Below are positions 1 through 10,834 of a stretch of DNA of 64,000 bases, piece after piece. Made by a program: the position numbers and the translations under genes. Source of the stretch: Balanoglossus misakiensis (Eukaryota; Hemichordata). The notes under the pieces are model-generated. The model was given only the letters and a program-made list of their open reading frames with translations, was not told where the DNA came from and ran no database searches. How positions within the stretch are numbered: the first letter of the stretch is position 1; each line of letters begins with the position of its first letter. The stretch lies in assembly GCA_040954595.2 (NCBI GenBank), contig CM082592.2, positions 248,001 to 312,000 on the forward strand, written 5' to 3'.

Positions 1-141
1 CATATAAAGAAAAAGTCAAGTTAAGATATTAAAGCCGAATGGTAAACAGAATACAAAGGGTTTACAGCATTAGTCCTGTATTGATACAGAAAGCAAATAT
101 GACAATGAACAGTTGACCAACATTGAACATTTTTTGACTGG

Positions 142-161
142 CTCTCTCTCTCTCTCTCTCT
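142..161. repeat. (CT)n microsatellite
   Basis: Ten uninterrupted CT dinucleotides. The flanks on both sides (1-141 and 162-220) are ordinary AT-rich sequence with no gene I can support. Confidence 0.95.
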
Positions 162-224
162 ATAAACTTGGACGGTCATTTTTCCAGAATGTACTGGATA
201 TAGGCATGATTTACTAGTATTGTA

Positions 225-509
225 CATTTATTCATCCATCCATCCATTCATTCATACATACATACATACATACATACATACATACATACATACATACATA
301 CATACATACATACATACATACATACATACATTTATTCATTCATTCATTCACTCGTTCATTCATTCATTTATTTATATATTTATTTGTGTCGTTGTATGTT
401 TGCATGTACCCGTGTGTGTGTGTGTCTGTATGTATGTATGCATGTATGTATGTATGTATGTATGTATGTATGTATGTATGTATGTATGTATGTATGTATG
501 TATGTATGT

Positions 510-565
<56 letters not shown>

Positions 566-650
566 ATGTATGTATGTCTGTCTGTCTGTCTGTCTGTATG
601 TCTGTCTGTCTGTCTGTATGTATGTATGTATGTATGTATGTATGTATATT
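225..650. repeat. Compound tetranucleotide microsatellite
   Basis: A run of simple repeats: (CATA)n at about 253-330, imperfect (TTCA)n at about 331-372, (GT)n at about 412-424, (TATG)n at about 430-510, (AT)n at about 513-541, (TATG)n again, (TGTC)n at about 577-620 and a final (TATG)n to about 648. The CATA and TATG arrays are reverse complements of each other. Long reading frames here on both strands are repeat artefacts made of Tyr/Ile/His/Thr or Cys/Val/Met/Tyr strings. Confidence 0.95.
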
Positions 651-688
651 TTCAAAATTGTTGGATGTCTCGGAGTACTCTCTGTGTT

Positions 689-1870
689 GTGTTTTCAAAT
701 TCCTATTCGAATTGTCGACATTTTTGGGTGTCTGTGACTACTCTCTCGTCACATTCTGGCCTCTGTGTTTGCTGTAGTTGTGTTTTCGAATTCTTATTCG
801 AATTGTCGACATTTTTGGGTGTCTGTGACTACTCTCTCGTCACATTCTGGCCTCTGTGTTTGCTGTAGTTGTGTTTTCGAATTCTTATTCGAATTGTCGA
901 CATTTTTGGGTGTCTGTGGCTACTCTCTCGTCACATTCTGGCCTCTGTGTTTGCCGTGGTTGTGTTTTCGAATTCATATTCGAATTGTCGACATTTTTGG
1001 GTGTCTGTGACTACTCTCTCGTCACATTCTGGCCTCTGTGTTTGCTGTAGTTGTGTTTTCGAATTCTTATTCGAATTGTCGACATTTTTGGGTGTCTGTG
1101 ACTACTCTCTCGTCACATTCTGGCCTCTGTGTTTGCTGTAGTTGTGTTTTCGAATTCTTATTCGAATTGTCGACATTTTTGGGTGTCTGTGGCTACTCTC
1201 TCGTCACATTCTGGCCTCTGTGTTTGCCGTGGTTGTGTTTTCGAATTCATATTCGAATTGTCGACATTTTTGGGTGTCTGTGACTACTCTCTCGTCACAT
1301 TCTGGCCTCTGTGTTTGCCGTGGTTGTTTTTTCGAATTCTTATTCGAATTGTCAACATTTTTGGCTGTCTGTGACTACTCTCTCGTCACATTTCGGCCTC
1401 TGTGTTTGCCGTGGTTGTGTTTTCGAATTTTTATTCGAATTGTCAACATTTTTGGGTGTCTGTGACTACTCTCTCGTCACATTTTGGCCTCTGTGTTTGC
1501 CGTGGTTGTGTTTTCGAATTCATATTCGAATTGTCAACATTTTTGGGTGTCTGTGACTACATCTCGTCACATTTTGGCCTCTGTGTTTGCCGTGGTTGTG
1601 TTTTCGAATTCTTATTCGAATTGTCGACATTTTTGGGTGTCTGTGACTACATCTCGTCACATTTTGGCCTCTGTGTTTGCCGTAGTTGTGTTTTCGAATT
1701 CATATTCGAATTGTCAACATTTTTGGGTGTCTGTGACTACTCTCTCGTCACATTCTGGCCTCTGTGTTTGCCGTGGTTGTGTTTTCGAATTCATATTCGA
1801 ATTGTCGACATTTTTGGGTGTCTGTGACTACTCTCTCATCACATTCTGGCCTCTGTGTTTGCCGTGGTTG
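689..1870. repeat. 91-bp minisatellite, 13 units
   Basis: Thirteen tandem units start at 689, 780, 871 and so on. Eleven are 91 bp and two (between about 1,508 and 1,688) are 90 bp, having lost one base in the CTCTC tract. Each unit carries two perfect short inverted repeats: TTCGAAT-n4-ATTCGAA and GTGAC-n9-GTCAC. The block 765-1,037 is repeated at 1,038-1,310, giving a 273-bp three-unit higher-order repeat. Because 91 is not a multiple of three, the open frame rotates from unit to unit, so the overlapping ORFs of about 81-140 codons are not genes. Confidence 0.95.
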
Positions 1871-2049
1871 TGTTCTTTCCGCGCCTAGGATGTTTTTGGT
1901 CATCTGATGAAGCTGGTTCTCTACAAGATCCCAAGAATCCCAAGATTGCAGTCCGTCTTCAAGCAATTTATGTTTTTGCGCGCGCGCGTGCGTCTGTCGC
2001 TTGCTCCGTTGTACTTTCCCATATTATAAATAAAGAATACGGTATGTAT

Positions 2050-4200
2050 GTGTGTGCATTTTAACATTTTTAGGATTTTATTATCTGTCTGTGTTCTTTT
2101 TCCTATGTTTTTAGGTATGTCTTTAATGAATTTTTCCAATGGCTATAACAGATGAGAAGGTTTCAATTGCAATATGTTTTATAATACCATAGTTTAGCAT
2201 GACTAACTTAATTTCATGATGAGAAAAATATTTCAATAAATACTTCAAGTCCACTAAAACATGCAATAGATCCTTCAAGTCCAGTGTAGTTTCCTGGGAT
2301 CAGTTCATTAGTTGGGGTTTTTTTGTTTGCGTAGTATTCAACAGTTAGATATGTTGGTATATCTATTTTATGGTCACGTCTTGCCCACTGAGTCTGTCGA
2401 TAATCAATAGATTTTCCCCACATTGCTAGCGAGTCCCACACAACGACGGCCCCAATCAACAGACTCAGTGCACAAGTAGGTTCTTTAATATTACCTTAAT
2501 GATTTTGCCTTTACTTGACATAATTAAGTATTTTCATATCACACTTTTAATGCATTTGCATCGTTGCATGTATATGCATTGTGTGATTACTAGGTTTATA
2601 GTGCTTTGATTTTTGATGAATTTTTTTCTTTTTAAATACATAAATAATGTGTTTGCAGTAGCCATATAGGCATAATTGTTTTTTTTTGGCGGGGGGGGGG
2701 ATATATTGGTGAATTTGCTCTTAAATTGAATAGCATTGAGCCTATGCAACATGGCTTACAGGCAACACATTATTTAAACTTTGTGGACAATAAAAAACTT
2801 CACATTGTGGAGTTTTCTTTATTTTATACACTTTTAGTTTTGAGTTATTTAAACGCACATCTTTAGCCTTTTTCCTCAATGTTCGAGGGTCTTTAATGAA
2901 CTTTTTTCCAATGGCTGTATCAGACGAGGTAATTTGCTTTGGCTTGACATTGCCAAGTATTTATGCATCGTCTGAGTGTTTGCAGTCCTTTGATTTTATT
3001 GATGAAAATTTCCTTTATAAGAACATAAATAATGTGTTTGCAGAAGCCATGTATTCATAATTGTTTTGTTTTGATTGTATTTTTTTTTGGGGGGGGGGGC
3101 AGTAAATTCGCTAAATAATTGAATGGCATGGAGATCATGCATCGTGGCTTACAGTCAACACATTATTTACAATGATATACTTCTGTTTAAGAAGTTTTAT
3201 ACACATTCAGTTTTCAGTTATTTTACATTTTAACATTCCTCTTTTTCCTCAATTTAAGAGGGTCTTTCACATTTTCAAGTGACTTTATCAGATAAGATTT
3301 TAATTTGCTAAATAATGTGTTTGCAGAAGCCATAAATTCATAATTGTTTTGTTTGTATTTCGGGGGGAGGGTAGTAAATCAGTAAATTTGCTCATAAATT
3401 GAATGGCATGGAGATCATGCATCATGGCTTACAGGCAACACATTATTTACAATGATATACTTCTTTTCAAGAAGTTTTCTCTATTTTATACACATTTAGT
3501 TTTCAGTTATTTTACATTTGAACATTCTTTTTTTCCTTAATTTAAGAGGGTCTTTCACATTTTCAAGTGACTTTATCAGATAAGATTTTAATTTGCTAAA
3601 TAATGTGTTTGCAGAAGCCATATATTCATAATTGTTATGTTTGTATTTCGGGGGGAGGGTAGTAAATCAGTAAAAATGCTCATAAATTGAATGGCATGGA
3701 GATCATGCATCATGGCTTACAGGCAACACATTATTTACAATGATATACTTCTTTTTAAGAAGTTTTATACACATTCAGTTTTCAGTTATTTTACATTTTA
3801 ACATTCCTCTTTTTCCTCAATTTAAGAGGGTCTTTCACATTTTCAAGTGACTTTATCAGATAAGATTTTAATTTGCTAAATAATGAGTTTGCAGAAGCCA
3901 TATATTCATAATTGTTTTGTTTTGTTTGTATTTCGGGGGGAGGGTAGTAAATCAGTAAATTCGCTCATAAATTGAATGGCATGGAGATCATGCATCATGG
4001 CTTACAGGCAACACATTATTTACACTTTTCTGACAGTAAAATACTTTCAATTTGCTTTTGAAGATTTCAACATTCATCTACATTTTCCCCCCAATTTTGG
4101 GGGATCATCAATGAAGTCTTCGCAGTGGCTGTAACTGATGAGGTTTCCTGCGTATATCTCTTCAAGTCCAGCACAGTTTCATTTTTTCACAGGAGCCATC
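2050..4200. repeat. Cluster of diverged ~285-bp tandem repeats
   Basis: Recognisable unit landmarks recur. One is an AATAATGTGTTTGCAG-like segment at about 2,643, 3,028, 3,311, 3,599 and 3,879, giving spacings of 385, 283, 288 and 280. Another is a segment ending in a CTxTAxCAGATGAG-like motif at about 2,130, 2,910, 3,270, 3,560, 3,850 and 4,115. The middle three units are most alike, and each has a GGGGGGAGGG tract. A CTTCAAGTCCAG segment occurs at both ends (about 2,274 and 4,162), so the outer units belong to the same family. The region is non-coding apart from the weak exon candidate at 2,214-2,464. Confidence 0.85.
2214..2464 (-). CDS. Possible terminal exon, unknown protein
   Basis: On the minus strand an open frame runs from about 2,464 to a TGA at 2,214. 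Its composition looks natural for a protein: it includes VVVWDSLAMWGK followed by WARRDHKIDIPTYLTVEYY. It has no ATG at its upstream end, but a plausible splice acceptor (pyrimidine-rich, ending GCACTGAG) lies immediately upstream, so it reads better as a last coding exon than as a small gene. The ~81 residues match no family I can name. No partner exon was found in the repeat cluster upstream (2,500-4,200), so it may belong to a gene interrupted by that cluster, or be a chance frame. Confidence 0.3.
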
Positions 4201-6111
4201 CCAAGGAGAAAGGGGTCTTTATAAGGGTGGGGGATATTTATGACTATATGACCCGTTTCTGTTTGGGATCGCCCCCAGTACATTAGTCACTTTAGACTCA
4301 ACTGTGTGCAGTGTTCAATAGTATGACTTTATTCTTTTTGTATTTTAATATGAAATTTAAGATTTTACGTTCACGTGACATTGTTTGAGATTTATTCTCA
4401 TAGACATTAAGGTCCACTATGTGTTACATTTGACAAATTTTTCAGTACGTAATTTTGGTCTATTTATGCACCACGATTTCTGGTATGCATAATCAGCATT
4501 GTTATTGTTAACAATTGTATTCAAGTCAATTGAATGCATTTGTCAATATTAACAATTCTGTACCAAAAATTACAGGTAGTTGCCCTTTAATTGTAAATGC
4601 TACATTTAGAACAGTGTAACACCAAACCTATTATGATTTATTGAGAACACTTTATTCATTCAGAGATGAAATATTAATTTTTGTCAGTTTTAGTTTAGAC
4701 CTACAATACCAAATTTTGCTTGGTATTGTTAAACTTCCAACATTTTCTTTCTGTGAACCTGCTATTTTAGCATCTTAACTTGAAAGTAGGGTTTTCAAAG
4801 AGGCATGAATTTAGAAATATAATTTTTTGTAAAGTTGGTGAATTACCTACGCTTTCCCAGAGTTTTTTCCCCTTATCCTGAAAAAAGGGTTTTATCTCTG
4901 GGTTTTGGTGCGGGGTAAATTTTCAGTTTATATATCATTCAAGTTTAGAATAAAGTACATGAGCCGCTTCTCATGTAAAATTGACATGTATTGTGTGTGT
5001 GTATGCTTTTGGATGTGGTAGCCTGCAGGCCAGGTGGCATGGCCATGGTGACTACATGTGGAGTGGGTTGGGTCTTTGTATGTATGTGTTGAGAGTTAGG
5101 GGATTGTGTGTGTCAGTCAACAGTACGTGTAGAGAAGGTATACGGTCACCTATGGAAATTTAGCTACAGTTACCACGTTAACTTGAGATCTAGCCAATCA
5201 CGGATTTTCAGTGGGTGGCACATGCGAAAAAAAGAGCGCCGCCATATGTTATTTAGAACCCGCAAATACTCTATTTCAGCCATATATGGGTGTATGTAAA
5301 TTGGCGGTGACTGTATATCTTTAACTTGAAAATGGTAGCTTCTATCACAGTGATAGTTGATGTGTAGATGTGATGTGGTGGTAGAATGTGAACTTGTTGA
5401 CATGAAATTGTGAATCAAAATGGAGACCTAAAAGATGGGGAAATACATTAAAGCCTCTATAGCTGCCACTTTTTGCATTATTTTCACAATTTTATTTTAC
5501 TGAGGTATATGTGAACACTTTACCGATGCCCGATTATGGCTGTATGTAGCGATTTGAAAATGCTATGTATTAAAACAGTTTAATCAGCCTCCATACAAAC
5601 AGTACGCAGCTATCGTGGTATGCATCACCAAGAGATGACAAACTGATGCAAATGCAAGTAATATGGCTTAATGGTGAGGATTTTAGAGGATAGGGAATAT
5701 ATTTGAAGTGTTTTACTGTGGAAGAAAATCCGTGAAATTTGGCAGCTCTAGGGGCTTTAAGCGGTTACCATCGACGCCAAGAAATGCTGAAAATCGCCCC
5801 TGATTTGCGTCTCTCTGGGGAATTTACGCCATAAATCGGTAGGATACATATTCATGGTGGAATTTGTATGCATTGTGAAGGATTTTGTGGTCGAAAACTT
5901 CGGAAAATCATGCATTCTCGGGAGCGTGTGTCCGCGTGTTGCCTCCTTCAGAGTCAATTACACAATGAACGCCGCCATTTGGCTACCCCTATTTATAGGG
6001 GTATAAATAAGGGTAGCAACAACAATCCTGGATATAACAACAGGATATAACAACAGGTGAAACAAACTGAACGCAGTTGTTGATAACATGCAGATTGAGC
6101 TGTCTCAAATC
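4201..6111. other. No gene recognised
   Basis: AT-rich single-copy-looking sequence. There are short ORFs (60-99 codons) on both strands with no recognisable motif, and a small direct repeat (GGATATAACAACA twice) at about 6,031-6,056. I see no convincing exon pair, RNA gene or transposon terminus. Confidence 0.5.
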
Positions 6112-6353
6112 TTAGGGAGCATTCGTTTTTTACAGGGAGGGGGGGGGGGGCGGTGGAATTTGAGTCGCCGACTAAATGTAAAAGGCAACCCCCCCCCTCG
6201 AAATTACTTTTCTAAAATGTGTCCCCCCCCTAAATTCTTCAATTGTAAAATGTGACCCCCCCCCCCAAAAAAAAGTTTATCCACCGGATTAAACTTATCA
6301 AACTTTGTCAGATATTGGTGTATGTTCGACATACCACATAATCAACCATGAAA

Positions 6354-7413
6354 CCTAGTCTACATAGTTCCTTGATTTCCAAGTAGTGCATTGTCTGCCT
6401 GATCTTGTTAGGCTGCATTCAAAAACGCCTCTGGAGGGGGGGGGGGACGGGAGAATTCAATTTTTTTTACCGCTAATTTTCACATGCCCCCCGTACACAA
6501 CCCGAAATATTTTCAAATCCCCCCTTCCGAACTGCCAAAATTTTGAAATCCCCCCCCACCCATTTTCTTTCACAGAGCAAAACACATCACCTATCTATCT
6601 TGTAGAAAAAAGAAAAAAACAGCGCTCCCATGAAAAGAATTTGAAACTGATGTACCCCCTCACTGAACATTGTTTTTATTTTTAAGTATTTGTATTCTGT
6701 GTTGGGAGACATTGTAAACCGAGAATTGAAGGGAGTGGGATTGGGAGGGGGTATCCCCCTCCCACGTAAGAAAATTTTATAAAATACAGAGCTCAAAGCT
6801 GCATTTTAATGAACCCGGCAAAAGCAAATTAACTCAACTACCGGTATGTTGGGGAGGAGAAATTTAACCGTCGCCGCTCAAAGTTATCATGGGGTGGGGC
6901 AAATCCCCTGACCCGTGACACTAGATAAACCAGTCAATGATTGAAAGGTGCTGATGAATGGAGGGGGTGGGTAAAATAAAGGGCGCGAAACTGCATTTTT
7001 ATGGACTCAAAATAAATATTTTGTCGTCAAAGTTTTCAAGTCCCCCCCTTTCAGTCCCTAAATTATTTCAAATCCCCCCTTACATACCCTCAATTTTTTC
7101 AAATCCCCCCTCAATTCTCCTGCCCCCCCCCCCTCCAGAGGTGTTTGTGAATGCAGCCTTACGTGAAAGAGTTCATTTTCAATGTCGCCGCTATCACTTT
7201 CTGAGTCACTTTCCTCTGAATCACCTAGTTCACCTATCACTTCATGCTCATCTTCTGGTTCACTGTCCTCATCCAAGTCATCCTCTTCATCCTCCTGCTC
7301 ATCCTCCTCTTTGTCCCTCTCATGGTTTACTCTGAGACTTTCCAGAGTTGTTTGACACAGTTTCCGGCCAATGTGCGCTTCAACTATTTTCAGTTTGTCT
7401 TTTTTTCAGCATC
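6354..7413 (-). pseudogene. Acidic protein C-terminus of the outer DNA element, split by the inner element
   Basis: Reading the minus strand downward from about 7,413, an open frame encodes KIVEAHIGRKLCQTTLESLR, then about 50 residues rich in Glu, Asp and Ser, ending NELFHV at 7,162. There the inner element begins. Beyond it, from 6,407, the frame continues with TRSGRQCTTWKSRNYVD and a TAG stop at about 6,355. Resumption of frame exactly across the nested insertion (with one TTA copy removed) supports this as a real former coding exon. It has a stop just upstream of about 7,410, so an intron or an earlier frameshift is needed there. The protein is unidentified. It could be the tail of a transposon-encoded protein. 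Confidence 0.5.
6408..7161. mobile_element. Inner nested TIR element (MITE)
   Basis: The element spans 6,411-7,158 (748 bp). Its inverted termini GGCTGCATTCAAAAACGCCT (left) and GGCTGCATTCACAAACACCT (right) both run on into CTGGAGG and a long G-run, with two mismatches in the first 27 bp. TTA duplications lie at 6,408-6,410 and 7,159-7,161. It is inserted in the acidic reading frame of the outer element. Its termini resemble those of the outer element (GxGCATTC...GGAGGGG), so the two are probably related families. I see no coding capacity. Confidence 0.82.
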
Positions 7414-7780
7414 TTTTTCTCTGTTGTCAATTTATGTATGTTCATGTACATGTCTAGGTCAGAAACTTTCAGCTCACATAGTTCACTGTTTCTGTATATT
7501 GCCATGATACAGCCTGAAAATGTTATTTTTGTGATCAAAAGTGTACTTGTTGTCACCTGATCACACAGAATAAAGACATGTTCGTATTCTATTTTATATA
7601 CTTTACGGTCAATTCTGTTGTTTTTTGCTATAATTCCATACAAATCTGTTGTAAAAATTGTCCCCCCCCCCAAACCATTGATTATAAAATTTGTCCCCCC
7701 CTAAAAACTGCTTTGTAAAAGTAAACCCCCCCCCTGATTTCCACCGCCCCCCCTCCCTGTAAAAAACGAATGCTCCCTTA

Positions 7781-9137
7781 CCAATCATAAACAGCCTTCC
7801 AAGACTGCGTAGCGCTCTTGTAAAGTTATTTTTGATTGTTCAAATTCTTTACCATGTCACTGCTGGCATACAACAATTCATATGACCCAGCAACTTTGTA
7901 TTGATGCACTGACATCAATGATATGCCTTCCAAAGCGCCACACATAGTGTAATTACACATGTTTCATGCTACTGACACGCTCTACCTTTTACCAGGTTCA
8001 TACACGAAAAAAATTGAAACGCTATTTGCCTATGGTAAACACAGAGCATTAATCGTTTGAGTCGCCTTGTGTTCACACACACAAAGTTTATGTATATGCG
8101 CTGAGGCTCAGTCCCAAAGACAATGGATTGCAGAGAGGTTTTAATCCTTACACCGGATCAGGTCTGACGGGCAAAGCCGTCTCAAATCTAAGCCGTTTCA
8201 GAACCACTATACACCGTCCACACATGTTTTTTTAAGACAGTATGTGATCTGAGACGTTTCAGAACCGTCTTAATGGTGTGTGTGACCCCCATATTAGACA
8301 ACTTAGACAATATTATCCGAAAATAAATATTAGACAAAATCATCCGATAATAAATATTAGCTCAGTCTATGTCCTGGCGCATTTCATCAGGACAATAAAA
8401 TACATAACAAAAGCCCTCACTACGCACCCACTCGACTTTTTGCCGGTAAAGCAACTTTTACATGCAGGAGAATTCCACTGGATGAAAATCTGTAACATTT
8501 AGCTTTATTTTCAGTATTTTAATTTTGTGTAAAAATTGCAATTTCTTGTTTTACTCCAAACATCACTTTAATATACATGTAGTACCAAATACTCAAATCA
8601 TTAACATTGCCTGTGTATGTGTAACGGCCATTGTTATCACTGTTGACAAATGAATTCTAGTTCGGACATGAATTTAAATTTTACACAATAATAATACTGA
8701 ATATGCACATACATGAAGTGTTGATAAGCTAAACTCTGGATATTTTGTCATGTTTCTGGAGTTTATACTAGAAACCGCAGCAGATACACAGAGCAATATT
8801 ACTGAAAACATAGTGAAAAGTTGGAGCTAATGGAGCAGACAGCGTATTGTTCAGTGCTTGCGTGCCTTTGACTAAGATTATTATTATGTAAATATCACCA
8901 ACATGTTTTTCATGAATTTCTAGAAATATAGAAATAAATACACTTGACTTATTTTGTCATTTTTTCCTTGCAAACTCCATTGTCATTGAATGTACGTACA
9001 TGCGTAAACACACCACTGCTTTAAAACAAAAAGGTGATGGGTTTCGTATTTATTGCGTTGTATTCAATTGAACGGACATTTTTTTGGGTGGGGGCGGGGA
9101 GGTTCATTATTTCACAGCTTTCCCGAATAGACTTCTT
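7781..9137. other. No gene recognised; short repeats only
   Basis: Non-coding as far as I can see. Two local features are a pair of direct repeats of about 33 bp (AGACAA...ATCCGA...AAATAAATATTAG) at about 8,293-8,360, and a small inverted/direct repeat cluster (CGTTTCAGAACC twice, CGTCTCAAATC against GATCTGAGACG) at about 8,178-8,268. The part from 8,600 to 8,845 is a diverged copy of 13,789-13,995. Confidence 0.5.
8600..8845 (+). repeat. Dispersed repeat, copy 1 of 2
   Basis: It shares with 13,789-13,995, in the same orientation, the ordered segments ACAT..CCTGT.TATGTGT, GTAACGGC.ATTG, AATGAATTCTAGT, a TTTAxA tract followed by an AATAATACTGA-like segment, and TACTGAAAACA.AGTGAAAAGTT. The match is diverged, with indels. 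No terminal inverted repeat or target duplication was seen, so it may be a truncated interspersed element or an old local duplication. Confidence 0.6.
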
Positions 9138-9157
9138 AGTGCGCCCTCTTGTGGTGA
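9138..9157 (-). promoter_or_regulatory. CTCF-like motif
   Basis: The minus strand reads CACCACAAGAGGGCGCACT, which fits the usual CTCF core (CCA-C-AGRGGGCGC) well by eye. CTCF is present across bilaterians. The assignment rests on the motif only. Confidence 0.25.
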
Positions 9158-9579
9158 CGTGTCTTCTGATAATCGGCCAGATAAAACAAATCATTGAAGT
9201 GTACCATCACTCTCGTCACAAAGAAACAAAATCCGCCATCGTTCCCGTTTTTAGATAAACATTCACTGTTTCGCCCTTTGGTGAAACACGTTAGGAAAAT
9301 GTATTTTGAGAATAGTATTTCCCTTTCGACATTGATACATTTTGCCAACTGATTGGACCGAGTAAATTGTTTGAAACGTAGGGCCCTATGGAGTGTTCGG
9401 ATTTTAACTTCCTTCAGACCCAAGCCCCAGAGAGGAAGAAAAGCGCACGTTCTCATGTATGACACTATAATATACCTCATGCTAATACTGTGTTGCGATT
9501 CGCCAGAATCGGTCTCGTGATAGGAAAATAGAATCGACTATGAACCGCTAGGGAAATAGCAGAAAAAATATAAACCGGT

Positions 9580-9710
9580 CACGTGACCAGCGTGAGTGCG
9601 CAGACTCGGTTACGTCAATCAGCGTCGCGTCGTCTGACACAATGGCCACCGCGGAAGATGTCGTCTGCCAACCTCAAGAGAAAATCGCAAGATTTTCCCA
9701 GCTGTTAGCA
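9580..9710 (+). other. GC-rich promoter-like segment with a 23-codon frame
   Basis: A CpG-rich patch contains a palindromic E-box (GTCACGTGAC) at about 9,578-9,587, a TACGTCAATCA CRE-like site and an ATG at 9,642 in a good start context (ACAATGG). The frame MATAEDVVCQPQEKIARFSQ... closes at a TGA at 9,711, just before the fold-back element. It may be the 5' end of a transcription unit interrupted by the fold-back insertion, or an upstream ORF. No downstream exon was found. Confidence 0.25.
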
Positions 9711-9715
9711 TGAGG

Positions 9716-9930
9716 TTTATTATAAAACACCTATAGCCTGGCCTATATTCGGGCCATAGCAGCCGTTTTTACCCCCTCGTAACTGTGAGTTACCAGAATC
9801 ATATGCTATTTCCCTCGGCCTGCGGCCTCGGGAAATAGCATGTGATTCTGGTAACTCACAGCCCCTCGGGTGTAATAAACGGCCGCTATGGCCCTCATGA
9901 CAAGGCAATAGGTATTCATTATAACACTGT
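9716..9930. mobile_element. Fold-back element with ~105-bp arms
   Basis: The arms are inverted and centred near 9,818 (GGCC-TGC-GGCC). Each contains GGCCATAGC.GCCGTTT, a CCCCTCG segment, CTGTGAGTTACCAGAATCA and GCTATTTCC. Outer parts (TTATTATAAAACACCTAT.GCCT on the left against TTATAATGAATACCTATTGCCT on the right) also match with more divergence. No transposase is present. It is a MITE or fold-back type repeat able to form a long hairpin. Confidence 0.8.
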
Positions 9931-10829
9931 CCACTTTTTATCACCCGTGGGAAGGTTAGGCCTACATCAGCCACGTTGAGCAAGTCGGATATCCAAAGAC
10001 CAGACAAGCCGCATATAACAACAGCATTGCTTTACTTTTTTCAAGCTAGGCCACCACCCTATATGCAGTAAAACAGGCATAGGCAGTAACATTCTCTATC
10101 AATCGATTACTCAGATTTTACAGAGGAAAAAACGTTCACAAAAACAAATAAAAATCAACTTGAATTTGTATTTCCAACTTCTTGCACCACGCAAACATAG
10201 CCCGACCCATATGAAAACGAAATGTGTTTATTTTATGAGGCCCAATTATTTATGCCTAAATTGTTCATGATGTACGCTATAAGCTACAAGCGATGGAAGT
10301 TCACTTCAAACCGACCGCCATAATATGACGTACGGCAAGGAAATACCGCCCCAACGCTACGTAAAAAGTATCAGTTATACTAGTACTTTGTTTATTCACA
10401 GTTTCGAGTACCACGGGTTTAACGGTTTTGGACAGCGTAATCTTTTCCGACTCGCTTCCAAATAAACTGATAAACTAAATCCAAGAGTTCGTGTCGACCT
10501 GAAAATTTCCGGACCCGGTGAAGAAAAAAGATGGAAACTTTTTTAAGATAAAAAAGGTGGACTGCGGAGGTCTTTCACGAAACTTAGACTCTTATCACAG
10601 GGCGCGGCTAGTGATATTTTGCGAAACAGTGAAACGGCGAAACAGCTTTAATAAAGTAGTCAGAAAAATTAATCTACTGACGTAATATTCCCTTGGAATG
10701 CACGATTTTTGTGGGGGGGGGGAGATCGTGAAATTGCCGGGAATTGCCGGGGATCGCCCACTTGAAACATCAGCATGGGTCGATTATGTTAGATCTCAAT
10801 GTTAGTGTTCTAAGCTCGCTGTGGTTTTC
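9931..10829. other. No gene recognised
   Basis: Mixed-composition sequence without a supported gene. It contains a G-run (about 10,713-10,722) and short ORFs under 40 codons. Confidence 0.5.
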
Positions 10830-10834
10830 CTGGG

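Larger units (their letters stand above)
6112..7780. mobile_element. Outer TIR DNA transposon, non-autonomous
   Basis: The element spans 6,115-7,777 (1,663 bp). Its terminal inverted repeats begin GGGAGCATTCGTTTTTTACA and run through a G-run into CGGTGG (about 40 bp). They are flanked by 3-bp TTA duplications at 6,112-6,114 and 7,778-7,780. Subterminal regions on both sides carry several TAAAATxTGTCCCCCCC-like motifs. A 3-bp TTA duplication with GGG/GGC-starting TIRs is typical of the PIF/Harbinger (Tourist-like) superfamily, so that is my assignment. No transposase is recognisable. The only coding trace is an acidic frame on the minus strand, and a second element (6,411-7,158) is nested inside it. 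Confidence 0.8.

Noticed and set aside
220-868. ORFs of up to 185 codons across the microsatellites and first minisatellite units
   Set aside because: They translate simple repeats (Tyr-Ile-His-Thr or Cys-Met-Tyr-Val strings) and exist on both strands and in several frames.
765-1888. Overlapping ORFs of 81-141 codons in the 91-bp minisatellite
   Set aside because: The 91-bp period rotates the frame each unit, so all three frames give the same peptides. There is no start context, splice site or family resemblance.
6112-6120. TTAA target site (piggyBac- or Kolobok-type)
   Set aside because: The base after TTA is G on the left and C on the right for both elements, so the duplication is 3-bp TTA.
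6958-7335. 125-codon plus-strand ORF in the nested DNA elements
   Set aside because: It is the antisense of C-runs and of the acidic minus-strand frame and crosses the inner TIR boundary. The minus-strand reading is better supported.
9720-10007. 95-codon minus-strand ORF
   Set aside because: It lies almost entirely in the fold-back arms, so it follows from the palindrome.
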